From an uncultured Christensenellaceae bacterium (GTDB lineage Bacteria > Bacillota > Clostridia > Christensenellales > Christensenellaceae), in the NCBI GenBank assembly GCA_934438035.1, contig CAKSBK010000001.1, forward strand, positions 1-21,271: a DNA stretch of 21,271 bases, read 5' to 3'. The position numbers were made by a program, and so were the translations under genes. Below, piece by piece: positions 8,123 through 14,820 of the stretch; positions within the stretch are counted from its first letter, which is position 1; each line of letters opens with the position of its first letter. A model generated the notes under the pieces. That model did not search any database. It was not told the origin of the DNA and saw only the letters and a program-made list of their open reading frames with translations.

Positions 8123-10042
8123 CTACTGGAACTTCTTCACGTTTATACAGCGCATGGCGTTAAGGATGGCCAGAATCGCCACGCCGACATCGGCAAACAC
8201 CGCCATCCACATGTTCGCGATGCCGACGGCGGCAAGCACGAGCACGGCAAGCTTCACGCCCAAGGCAAATACGATGTTCTGCCATACGATACCCATGGTT
8301 TTGCGCGACAGACGAATCGCTTTCGCGATATTCGACGGCTTGTCGTCCATGAGCACAATATCGGCCGCCTCGATGGCGGCATCGGAACCCATCGCGCCCA
8401 TCGCGATACCGATATCGGCGCGGGTAAGCACAGGCGCATCGTTGATGCCGTCGCCCACGAAGGCAAGCCTGCCTTTTTTGCTTTCCTCATCAAGCAAGCG
8501 TTCAACTTCAGCGACCTTGTCTTGGGGCAGAAGTTTGGCATGGAATTCATCGAGACCAAGCTTTGAGGCAACGGAGCGGGCGACTTCTTCGGCATCGCCG
8601 GTCAACATCACCGTTTTGGTTACGCCTGTCGCATGCAGGTCGGCGATGGTTTTAGCTGCATCGTCTTTCACCATGTCGGCGATAACAATATGACCCAGAT
8701 ATTTTCCGTTTTCGGCAACATGCAGCATCGTTCCGACAAGTTCGCAATTGTGAGCGTCAATATCAAGACTCGCCATGAGCTTGTCGTTGCCGACGCTCAC
8801 ACTCGCGCCGTCGATTTTAGCCTGCACGCCACGCCCGCTTACCTCGCTTGCGTTCGACACGCGCGTCTCGTCGATGCGGGCGCCATACGCTTGCTTTACC
8901 GACATTGCGATGGGATGATCGGAATACGCTTCGGCATGAGCCGCCAACTCAAGCAGGCGATCGCTTTTGACGCCTTCCGCGGGATGAACCGCGACAACGC
9001 CGAAGGTGCCGCTCGTAAGCGTGCCGGTTTTATCAAACACAACCGTATCGACCGAGGCAAGCGACTCCAGATAATTGCTGCCCTTGATCAAAATGCCAAG
9101 CTTGCTCGCGCCGCCGATGCCGCCGAAAAACGAAAGCGGAACGCTAATGACGAGCGCACAAGGACAACTTACCACGAGGAACGTCAGCCCTCGAAAAACC
9201 CAATCGCTCAACGCGCCAAAGCCGAGCAGGGGAGGAAGCAGCGCTAACACGAGCGCGACTCCGCATACCGCGGGCGTGTAATAACGAGCGAAGCGCGTGA
9301 TGAAATTCTCAGTATGAGCCTTCTTTTCGGCGGCATTCTCGACCAACTCAAGTATGCGACTCACCGTCGACTCACCAAAGGGCTTCGTTGTTTTCATGAT
9401 GAGCAAGCCTGTGAGGTTTACGCAACCAGAAACCACTTCGCTGCCTGCTTCAATGGCACGGGGCACGCTTTCGCCCGTCAATGCTGCCGTATCAAGCTGA
9501 GAAGAGCCTTCCACAACGACGCCATCGATGGGCACACGCTCGCCAGGCTTTACGACAATCTCGCTGCCAACGGCAACGCTGTCGGGGTCGACCTGCTCCA
9601 AATCGCCGTTCGTGTTTTGAACGTTCGCGAAATCGGGGGCGATGTCCATCATCGCCGCAATCGATTTGCGGCTTTTGCCGATCGCATATTGTTGAAACAG
9701 CTCGCCCACCTGGTAAAACAGCATAACTGCCGCGCCTTCGGCCATATGAGGGCCGGAGTCCGGGAAGAAAACGAGCGAGAATGCGCCAATCGTCGCTACC
9801 GCCATAAGGAAATTCTCATCGAACACCTGGCCGTTTTTGATATTGCGCGCAGCTTTGAGCAGAACGTCGTAGCCGGCAATCGCATACGGAATAAGGTATA
9901 GCGCGAATTCCGCATATACGGCATTGCGTTCGCCGCCAAGACAATTGGAAAGGGGCAACAGCTCCGTAAGAGCGAATATCATCGCAAACGAAACGAGCGC
10001 GATAACGATGCGCTTGCGCCAGCGCCTTAATTTCTTATTCAT
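8123..10042 (-). CDS. P1B-2-type heavy-metal (Zn/Cd/Pb) translocating ATPase lacking an N-terminal HMA domain
   Basis: This is a CadA/ZntA-type efflux pump of 639 residues. Its motifs, in order, are TGES (189-192), the membrane CPC in SCPCAL (Cys293-Pro-Cys295), DKTGTLT with phosphorylated Asp337, the SDHP pair (376-377), TGDAEE (481-486) and GDGINDAP (530-537). Lys597 in helix 7 and Asp618 in helix 8 (ADVGVA) match the residues that define Zn/Cd/Pb specificity, so copper export is unlikely. The protein begins directly with membrane helices. The usual N-terminal metal-binding domain is missing and is instead encoded by the separate gene just upstream. The ATG at 10042 has AGCAGG at a workable distance; the GTG at 10051 is less likely. 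It is the last gene of a leftward operon with an ArsR repressor. Either cadA or zntA would fit, so no symbol is given. Confidence 0.94.
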   Translation of the reverse strand: MNKKLRRWRKRIVIALVSFAMIFALTELLPLSNCLGGERNAVYAEFALYLIPYAIAGYDVLLKAARNIKNGQVFDENFLMAVATIGAFSLVFFPDSGPHMAEGAAVMLFYQVGELFQQYAIGKSRKSIAAMMDIAPDFANVQNTNGDLEQVDPDSVAVGSEIVVKPGERVPIDGVVVEGSSQLDTAALTGESVPRAIEAGSEVVSGCVNLTGLLIMKTTKPFGESTVSRILELVENAAEKKAHTENFITRFARYYTPAVCGVALVLALLPPLLGFGALSDWVFRGLTFLVVSCPCALVISVPLSFFGGIGGASKLGILIKGSNYLESLASVDTVVFDKTGTLTSGTFGVVAVHPAEGVKSDRLLELAAHAEAYSDHPIAMSVKQAYGARIDETRVSNASEVSGRGVQAKIDGASVSVGNDKLMASLDIDAHNCELVGTMLHVAENGKYLGHIVIADMVKDDAAKTIADLHATGVTKTVMLTGDAEEVARSVASKLGLDEFHAKLLPQDKVAEVERLLDEESKKGRLAFVGDGINDAPVLTRADIGIAMGAMGSDAAIEAADIVLMDDKPSNIAKAIRLSRKTMGIVWQNIVFALGVKLAVLVLAAVGIANMWMAVFADVGVAILAILNAMRCINVKKFQ

Positions 10043-10063
10043 GGCAATCACCCTGCTTGGGAT

Positions 10064-10282
10064 TTAACGCACGATTTCACAATCGGGTTCGATTTTTCTA
10101 CAAATAGCCTGCGCTTCGTCCATGATTTCGTCGAAGCGCGCATCGTCGGCCTCAACGACGAGTTTTTGAGTCATGAACGTCACTTTGGCATCGACTACGC
10201 CATCGATTTTCTTAATGGCGGCCTCCATTTTCGCTCCGCAGTTCGCGCAATCGAGTTCGTCGAGTTTAAACGTCTTACGCAT
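10064..10282 (-). CDS. Free-standing heavy-metal-associated (HMA) domain protein
   Basis: This 72-residue single-domain HMA protein has a ferredoxin-like beta-alpha-beta-beta-alpha-beta fold. The metal loop LDCANC places Cys12 and Cys15, and the Asp immediately before the first Cys is typical of Zn/Cd/Pb pump domains rather than copper chaperones. The length and ending match an isolated ZntA/CadA N-terminal domain. AAAGGA at 10290-10295 lies 7 bases before the ATG. It sits between the ArsR gene (34-base gap) and the ATPase gene (21-base gap), so it probably delivers metal to, or regulates, the adjacent pump that lacks this domain. Confidence 0.92.
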   Translation of the reverse strand: MRKTFKLDELDCANCGAKMEAAIKKIDGVVDAKVTFMTQKLVVEADDARFDEIMDEAQAICRKIEPDCEIVR

Positions 10283-10316
10283 GGCTTGTTCCTTTCACTC
10301 ATGCTGGTTGGTTGGC

Positions 10317-10697
10317 TTATTCGCAAATATGGGTCATGCCCTGAGCGATCATCGTGTATACGTGGTCGTCGGAAAGCGAGTAAATCACATTTTTGCCATC
10401 GCGCTGGAATTTCACCAGGTGGGCCTGCTTCAAAGTGCGAAGCTGATGCGAAACGGCGCTTTGCGTAGCGCCGATAACCTCGGCCAAATCGCCCACGGAA
10501 AGCTCACGCCCCATAAGGGCATAGAGAATCTTGATTCGGGTCGTATCGGCGAATACCTTGAAGAGGTCCGCCAAATCGTAAAGCAGCTCTTCGTCGGGCA
10601 TATCGGGGGCCGTTTCATGATCGATTTGCTCGTAACCACAGCTGCAAGAAGGGATTGATTCTTGAATGGTTGGTTCTTCAACGACGGTCTGTGCCAT
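10317..10697 (-). CDS. ArsR/SmtB-family metal-responsive repressor
   Basis: This winged-helix repressor has 126 residues. The recognition helix region is ATQSAVSHQLRTLKQAHLV (77-95). The C-terminal helix carries Asp110, His112, His123 and Glu126 with exactly the SmtB/CzrA alpha-5 spacing (D-x-H-x10-H-x2-E), predicting Zn(II) sensing at the dimer interface. Helix 3 reads ELSVGDL where CadC has Cys-x-Cys and SmtB has one Cys, so the alpha-3 Cys ligands are missing. A CSC pair (Cys18, Cys20) is still present in the N-terminal arm. The ATG at 10697 is chosen for its AAAGGAG with 5-6 base spacing; the longer frame to 10727 would run through the operator. It is the first gene of the HMA/ATPase operon and is almost certainly autoregulated through the palindrome at 10727-10744. 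Confidence 0.94.
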   Translation of the reverse strand: MAQTVVEEPTIQESIPSCSCGYEQIDHETAPDMPDEELLYDLADLFKVFADTTRIKILYALMGRELSVGDLAEVIGATQSAVSHQLRTLKQAHLVKFQRDGKNVIYSLSDDHVYTMIAQGMTHICE

Positions 10698-10726
10698 GCT
10701 TGCTCCTTTATGAGACCAAACAAACA

Positions 10727-10772
10727 TATGAACAACTGTTCATAAGTATAGATATAAGAATGGCGCTGTCAA
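10727..10772 (-). promoter_or_regulatory. Metal-operon promoter and ArsR-type operator
   Basis: On the minus strand a perfect -35 TTGACA (10772-10767) is followed 16 bases later by -10 TATACT (10750-10745). Immediately downstream, covering the expected transcript start, is a perfect 8-2-8 palindrome, TATGAACA-AC-TGTTCATA (10727-10744). Its TGAACA/TGTTCA half-sites are characteristic of SmtB/CzrA/ZiaR operators. Bound repressor would block the start site directly, and metal binding would release it. Confidence 0.88.
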
Positions 10773-10786
10773 CAAAGGCAGCGCCA
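10761..10786 (-). terminator. Hairpin overlapping the -35 of the metal operon, possible terminator
   Basis: TGGCGCTG (10761-10768) pairs with CAGCGCCA (10779-10786). On the minus strand it is followed by the weak U-rich ATTCTTAT. It is the best terminator candidate for the MFS-CBS gene ending at 10994, but it lies on top of the metal-operon -35 box. No better stem with a T-tract was seen in 10787-10993. Confidence 0.4.
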
Positions 10787-10833
10787 CAATTTCAAGTATT
10801 TTACCTCGCTTGACGAGAGGGCACTTACAAGAA

Positions 10834-10853
10834 GAGCGTACGGGAGCGTACGG
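10834..10853 (+). repeat. Exact tandem duplication of a 10-mer
   Basis: GAGCGTACGG occurs twice back to back (10834-10843, 10844-10853) in the non-coding gap after the MFS-CBS gene. There are two units only. Its significance is unknown; it may be a replication-slippage product. Confidence 0.6.
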
Positions 10854-10993
10854 CTTCCTCGAGTAGAGAAGAACAACTTTCTTTTGAACCTGAAAGGAAG
10901 AACCCTATCCTCACGAGGACTTGTTGAACGTCGCATTCCTAAATATGCGAAATAGGGCCGACGCTCATGACGGGACATCACGGCCAGTGTGCG

Positions 10994-12871
10994 CTATTCC
11001 CCAATTCCAGCCAGCGCATTGTTCATCGCATAGCGAATGACGTCAGATCTGCTCAGCATACCGACAATCGTACCGTTCTGCACAACGGGCACTTTCTTCA
11101 ATTTATGCTGCGCTAAAAGCGTGCATGCCTCTTGGAGCGTTGCGTCTTGAGGAATGCTCACGACGCGTTCCGTAGCAATATGCGAAACGGGGAGCGCAAC
11201 AAGCTCTTTGAGCTTCTCATCGAACGTTTGGCTATTTGCCGCTTCCATGAGCGAATACGAGCTCGTAATCGCTGGGTGGCATTCGGAGAGGTAGCGCATG
11301 ATGTCGCCGTCGGAAATGAAGCCAATCGGGACTCCGCTGTCATCCACGACCGGCATACCGCTCACTTTACGATTGACCAGCTCGTGCATGACCTCCCCAA
11401 CGGGCATGGTGCCCTTTACGACAAAGGGGGTCTTTTCCATAAACAAGGCGATTTCAGTGGGTTGCTGGGCTTGGGCGTGCTTGGATGCGGCATTGCTCCG
11501 CTTCAGCGCAGCTCGGCAGAAGACGGTAGCACCAATTGCCGACAGCAGAGCCAAAGCGGCAGCGAAGCATACGGCAACGGCAAAACCCTGGGCAACGGCG
11601 GCGGTTTCCAGTGCGCCGGAGTTGAGCGCGGCGTTTTCCGACGAGGACATAAGTCCAATGTAGAGCGAAGGGCCTGCGCACGCCGCGATTTGGGTGAATG
11701 TTGTCATGAGGGCAACGCCATAGGGGTTCTCACGCGGCGAAAGCGTACGCAATCCAGCCGTCTGAGAAGGAGAGAGCGACATACCGACACCGATGAACAC
11801 CAGAGCTGACGCAAAAAACATCGCAACAATGGAGTACGTCGAAGCGAAGATTGCCATGAGCGCAAAGCCCACGGCAACGCTCGCAAAGCCAAGTGGAATG
11901 AGGGGCCAACCTCCGCGTTTGTCCATAATTCGGCCGCTCATCAGGGTCGATGCCGCGTTGCAAAGCACAGGTATGAGCATGACAACGCCAGCCATGAATG
12001 CCGTTATGCCGCATGCCCCTTCAAGATAGAGGGGAAGCAAAACGCTCATCGAGAACGTTGACATAAGTGAGACCAGGGCGAAAATCGCAGCGGGCCAAAA
12101 CGAAACGCGACGCATCGGGGAAAGTTCGATAAGCGGGTGTTGGCAGGCGAGCTGACGGGCGACAAAAACAACGGCTGCGGCAACTGCGATAATGAGCGAG
12201 ATGGCGCCGAGCACTGTGTCTACCGCGATTTCCGCCAAACCAAACGAAAGCGCGAACAACGTGACACCCGAAAGGGCCACCGAAGGCGCATCAAGATGAG
12301 CTTCACAGTTTTCGAGGTCTTTCATATAGATGAAGCCCAAAACGCCAAGAAGCACCATAACCGCAATCGGCGCAATAAATATCGAGCGCCACCCCAGATT
12401 CGTGACCAATGCACCGCATACGACGGGGGCGAATGCAGGGCCGAAGGTAATGGTGCAACCACCCAATGAGAGATACGAGCCGAGTTTATTCTTTGGCGTC
12501 ACGGCCAAAATCGTATTCATCATAAGGGGAATGAACACGCCCGAACCCACCGCCTGAATGATTCGCGCAATCAAGAGCATGCCGAAATTCGTTGAGAAAA
12601 GTCCTAAAACCGAGCCGACCAAAGTAAGGGCGCTCGCGGCAAAGAATAGCGTTCGAAGCTTAATGCGCCGATAGAAAAACGCCATGCACATAACCACAAG
12701 CGTCGAGGCGATCATGAAGGCCGTTACGAGCCACTGCGCCGTCACCGAACCGATGGCGAACTCATCCATAATGGCGATAAGGCCCATATTCATGAGGTTC
12801 TCATTAAACCCAGCCAAAAAAGCCCCGCCGTACAAAACTCCTAAGAGCATGGTCAATTGTTTTCCCTGCAT
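10994..12871 (-). CDS. MFS transporter (DHA2-like, 14 helices) fused to a C-terminal CBS pair
   Basis: This is a 625-residue membrane transporter. About fourteen helices fill residues 1-450, as in the DHA2 drug:H+ antiporter branch. The helix 2-3 loop (FYRRIKLR) and helix 4 (ARIIQAVGSG) resemble MFS motifs A and B, and an antiporter-like motif sits in helix 5 (TITFGPAFAPVVCG). Two CBS domains follow, at about 472-530 (MPVVDDSGVPIGFISDGDIM) and 560-618 (VPVVQNGTIVGMLSRSDVI), forming a Bateman module that in other proteins binds adenine nucleotides. The ATG at 12871 has AAGGAG nine bases upstream; the frame extends to 13009 without support. The gene lies 180 bases downstream of and co-directional with the LuxR gene. 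A TACAAT at 13020-13025 may give it its own promoter. Substrate is unknown; it may move the substrate or product of the neighbouring flavoprotein. Confidence 0.88.
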   Translation of the reverse strand: MQGKQLTMLLGVLYGGAFLAGFNENLMNMGLIAIMDEFAIGSVTAQWLVTAFMIASTLVVMCMAFFYRRIKLRTLFFAASALTLVGSVLGLFSTNFGMLLIARIIQAVGSGVFIPLMMNTILAVTPKNKLGSYLSLGGCTITFGPAFAPVVCGALVTNLGWRSIFIAPIAVMVLLGVLGFIYMKDLENCEAHLDAPSVALSGVTLFALSFGLAEIAVDTVLGAISLIIAVAAAVVFVARQLACQHPLIELSPMRRVSFWPAAIFALVSLMSTFSMSVLLPLYLEGACGITAFMAGVVMLIPVLCNAASTLMSGRIMDKRGGWPLIPLGFASVAVGFALMAIFASTYSIVAMFFASALVFIGVGMSLSPSQTAGLRTLSPRENPYGVALMTTFTQIAACAGPSLYIGLMSSSENAALNSGALETAAVAQGFAVAVCFAAALALLSAIGATVFCRAALKRSNAASKHAQAQQPTEIALFMEKTPFVVKGTMPVGEVMHELVNRKVSGMPVVDDSGVPIGFISDGDIMRYLSECHPAITSSYSLMEAANSQTFDEKLKELVALPVSHIATERVVSIPQDATLQEACTLLAQHKLKKVPVVQNGTIVGMLSRSDVIRYAMNNALAGIGE

Positions 12872-13005
12872 ACCAGAAAACTCCTTTTTAGAGCGCACGA
12901 AAGGCGCCGCATTGCTGCGGATACATGCGAGCCCGAAGGCCCAACAGTTGGACTTACGTTGTGAAATGCGGGGCGCGATGTACGCCAGAATGCATGGTGA
13001 ACTGC

Positions 13006-13025
13006 TCACTGCGCGAGTGATTGTA
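13006..13025 (-). promoter_or_regulatory. Possible promoter and operator of the MFS-CBS gene
   Basis: On the minus strand a -10-like TACAAT (13025-13020) is followed directly by an inverted repeat, TCACT-GCGCG-AGTGA (13006-13020), covering the expected start site. No clear -35 is seen. A second small dyad, CCAAC-A-GTTGG, lies at 12941-12951 in the leader. This is a suggestion from pattern only. Confidence 0.3.
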
Positions 13026-13051
13026 GCGAATTTTAACGTGCAAAAAGGCGC

Positions 13052-14542
13052 TTATTTTTGAATCTCCATGCGAGGGGCGCGATGACGGCTCTCGAGAAGT
13101 TCAATCAATTCTGCGCGGCTGTGCACGTCGAGCTTCTCGTAGATATGCCGAATATGGGTACGAACCGTAGCCGACGAGAGCACGAGCTTCTCTTCAATCG
13201 ATTTTGCTCCGTGGCCCGTGGCCCACAGCGTGAAAACCTCGGTCTCGCGCGCGGTGAGACCGAACTTCTCGGCGAGCGAGGCAATACGTTCATCCTTAGT
13301 TTGTGCAGGTTTTTCCGCATCGGGCTCGCAGGTTTCCACATCGAGCTCGCCCTCTTCAACTGGCTCAAACACGAGCGCATTGTCGCGATCCGAGAACATG
13401 AAGCCCGCAATAACAATGAGCGTCACTATCGAGCTTACGCAGAACGCCACCATCATAGAAGGGAATGCAAGAGCGGCGATTTCGCCGAGCGCCATGCCCG
13501 TATGTATGGCGCACCTTCCAACGGCGAAAACCAAAAGCGCCGAAAGCCTCGAAGAGCGCGCAATTTCAATAAGCAAGACCCATGTAAGCATATCGATGAA
13601 CATTGACCCAGCCGATGCGGCGAAGTACGCCGTTGCTGAATCGGGCTCGTTGAATACCGTAAGCGCTGCTACGCCCAGCGCAAAAAGTGGCGCCGCCGTT
13701 CTATAGAGCGGTCCGAGCCTTAAGCTTGTATGGGGCAAAAAGAGGCTATACACGAGGAAAATCGCCGCAATCGCGAATGTGGATGCTGCGACGATAAAGG
13801 GGTCATGGTATACAGCCGGCGCTTCGACGCCCGTGTATGTTCGAAGGCCGCCGCTCACAACCATGGTGAGAAGAATGCCCGCAAGCGCGCGAGATGAAAA
13901 CGGGCCGCACAGCAAGCCTTTAAGGTCTCGAAGCGCATTGGCATCCTCTAAGTTTTTTGCGGCATGCGAACGAAGCGTAAAGGGATGAGGCCCCCGATTG
14001 GGGCACATCGACATCATGCAAACCGAAAGCAGGGGCAAAAAAGCGACAATCACGCCCGAGAGCGGCGCGGGAATAAGCGAAATCAGACCATAGAGCACAC
14101 CCGAAAGCATGAACGATCCAGCGGTGAGCCCAGCAGCCTCGCGGGCGTCGAGCGTACAGAACAAAACACCCCAGCCGAGTGCGAGCAGGGGAGTCGAAAG
14201 CCCCGGTAAAAGAGCGCCAAGCATAAGCGACGCAGCAGCGCTCTCAATAACCTCGGTCGCGTAGAACATCGACCCGAATGTCGACACCATGGCCGCAGCC
14301 CAAAGGACATTGATCGAACGTCCGGCACGCTCAAGCCTGCCATGATTGAATATGGCTACCGCGAAGGTCGCGCACCCCGCGAGGCCCGAAATGATATGCA
14401 ACCATGTAATGGCCGTTTCATCTCCATTGGAAAATGAGACAACGGTCGCCGAATTAAATGACAAATAAACCCATGTCCAATACAGGCCAAAACCAAGAAA
14501 CCACGCTTTGTTCGCGCGCGTATGATTCGATGAATGCGCCAA
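13052..14542 (-). CDS. Membrane-bound LuxR-family transcriptional regulator
   Basis: This 496-residue regulator has about twelve hydrophobic helices (residues about 10-395), an acidic linker (about 400-420), and a C-terminal LuxR/NarL helix-turn-helix at 429-486 (LTARETEVFTLWATGHGAKS, then SSATVRTHIRHIYEKLDVHSRAEL). This layout is expanded in Eggerthellaceae, where such proteins (for example the dopamine-dehydroxylase regulator DadR of Eggerthella lenta) sense a small molecule and activate an adjacent reductase operon. Here the neighbour is the divergent flavin reductase. The start is a TTG at 14542 with a strong GGGAGGG five bases upstream; no ATG gives a complete first helix. It is followed on the same strand by the MFS-CBS gene. 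The ligand is unknown. Confidence 0.9.
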   Translation of the reverse strand: MAHSSNHTRANKAWFLGFGLYWTWVYLSFNSATVVSFSNGDETAITWLHIISGLAGCATFAVAIFNHGRLERAGRSINVLWAAAMVSTFGSMFYATEVIESAAASLMLGALLPGLSTPLLALGWGVLFCTLDAREAAGLTAGSFMLSGVLYGLISLIPAPLSGVIVAFLPLLSVCMMSMCPNRGPHPFTLRSHAAKNLEDANALRDLKGLLCGPFSSRALAGILLTMVVSGGLRTYTGVEAPAVYHDPFIVAASTFAIAAIFLVYSLFLPHTSLRLGPLYRTAAPLFALGVAALTVFNEPDSATAYFAASAGSMFIDMLTWVLLIEIARSSRLSALLVFAVGRCAIHTGMALGEIAALAFPSMMVAFCVSSIVTLIVIAGFMFSDRDNALVFEPVEEGELDVETCEPDAEKPAQTKDERIASLAEKFGLTARETEVFTLWATGHGAKSIEEKLVLSSATVRTHIRHIYEKLDVHSRAELIELLESRHRAPRMEIQK

Positions 14543-14712
14543 GGCCGCCCTCCCAAGCGTCGGCTTTTCGTAAACGGTACTTTATCACGACGAAGCGCTC
14601 GTTTTTCCCACGTTGGCGTTCTATGCATTCGTCCATGGCTTCTACCAGGCCTTTTGCTTAATCCGATGAAAAAATCAACAGTAATTGATGATACGAATTG
14701 CTTTTATTTTCT

Positions 14713-14748
14713 TGGGAAATGGACAATTCCCATCGATGGAATGTTCCA
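14713..14748. promoter_or_regulatory. Nested inverted repeats between the LuxR gene and the flavoprotein gene
   Basis: Three overlapping dyads lie in 36 bases: TGGGAA-N8-TTCCCA (14713-14732, a 20-bp site with two further matching positions), the perfect palindrome CCATCGATGG (14730-14739), and TGGAA-TG-TTCCA (14737-14748). The half-site TGGRAA/TTCCA thus recurs four times. The position, 70-110 bases before the flavoprotein ATG, and the 20-bp dyad length suit a dimeric LuxR-type regulator. Clear -35/-10 pairs were not found for either gene in 14543-14820. Confidence 0.5.
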
Positions 14749-14820
14749 GCGGTGATGCCAAGATGCATGCCAGACGACAGGCGAGGGGCCTGTCAATCAT
14801 GTCATCAGGGAGGATACATC

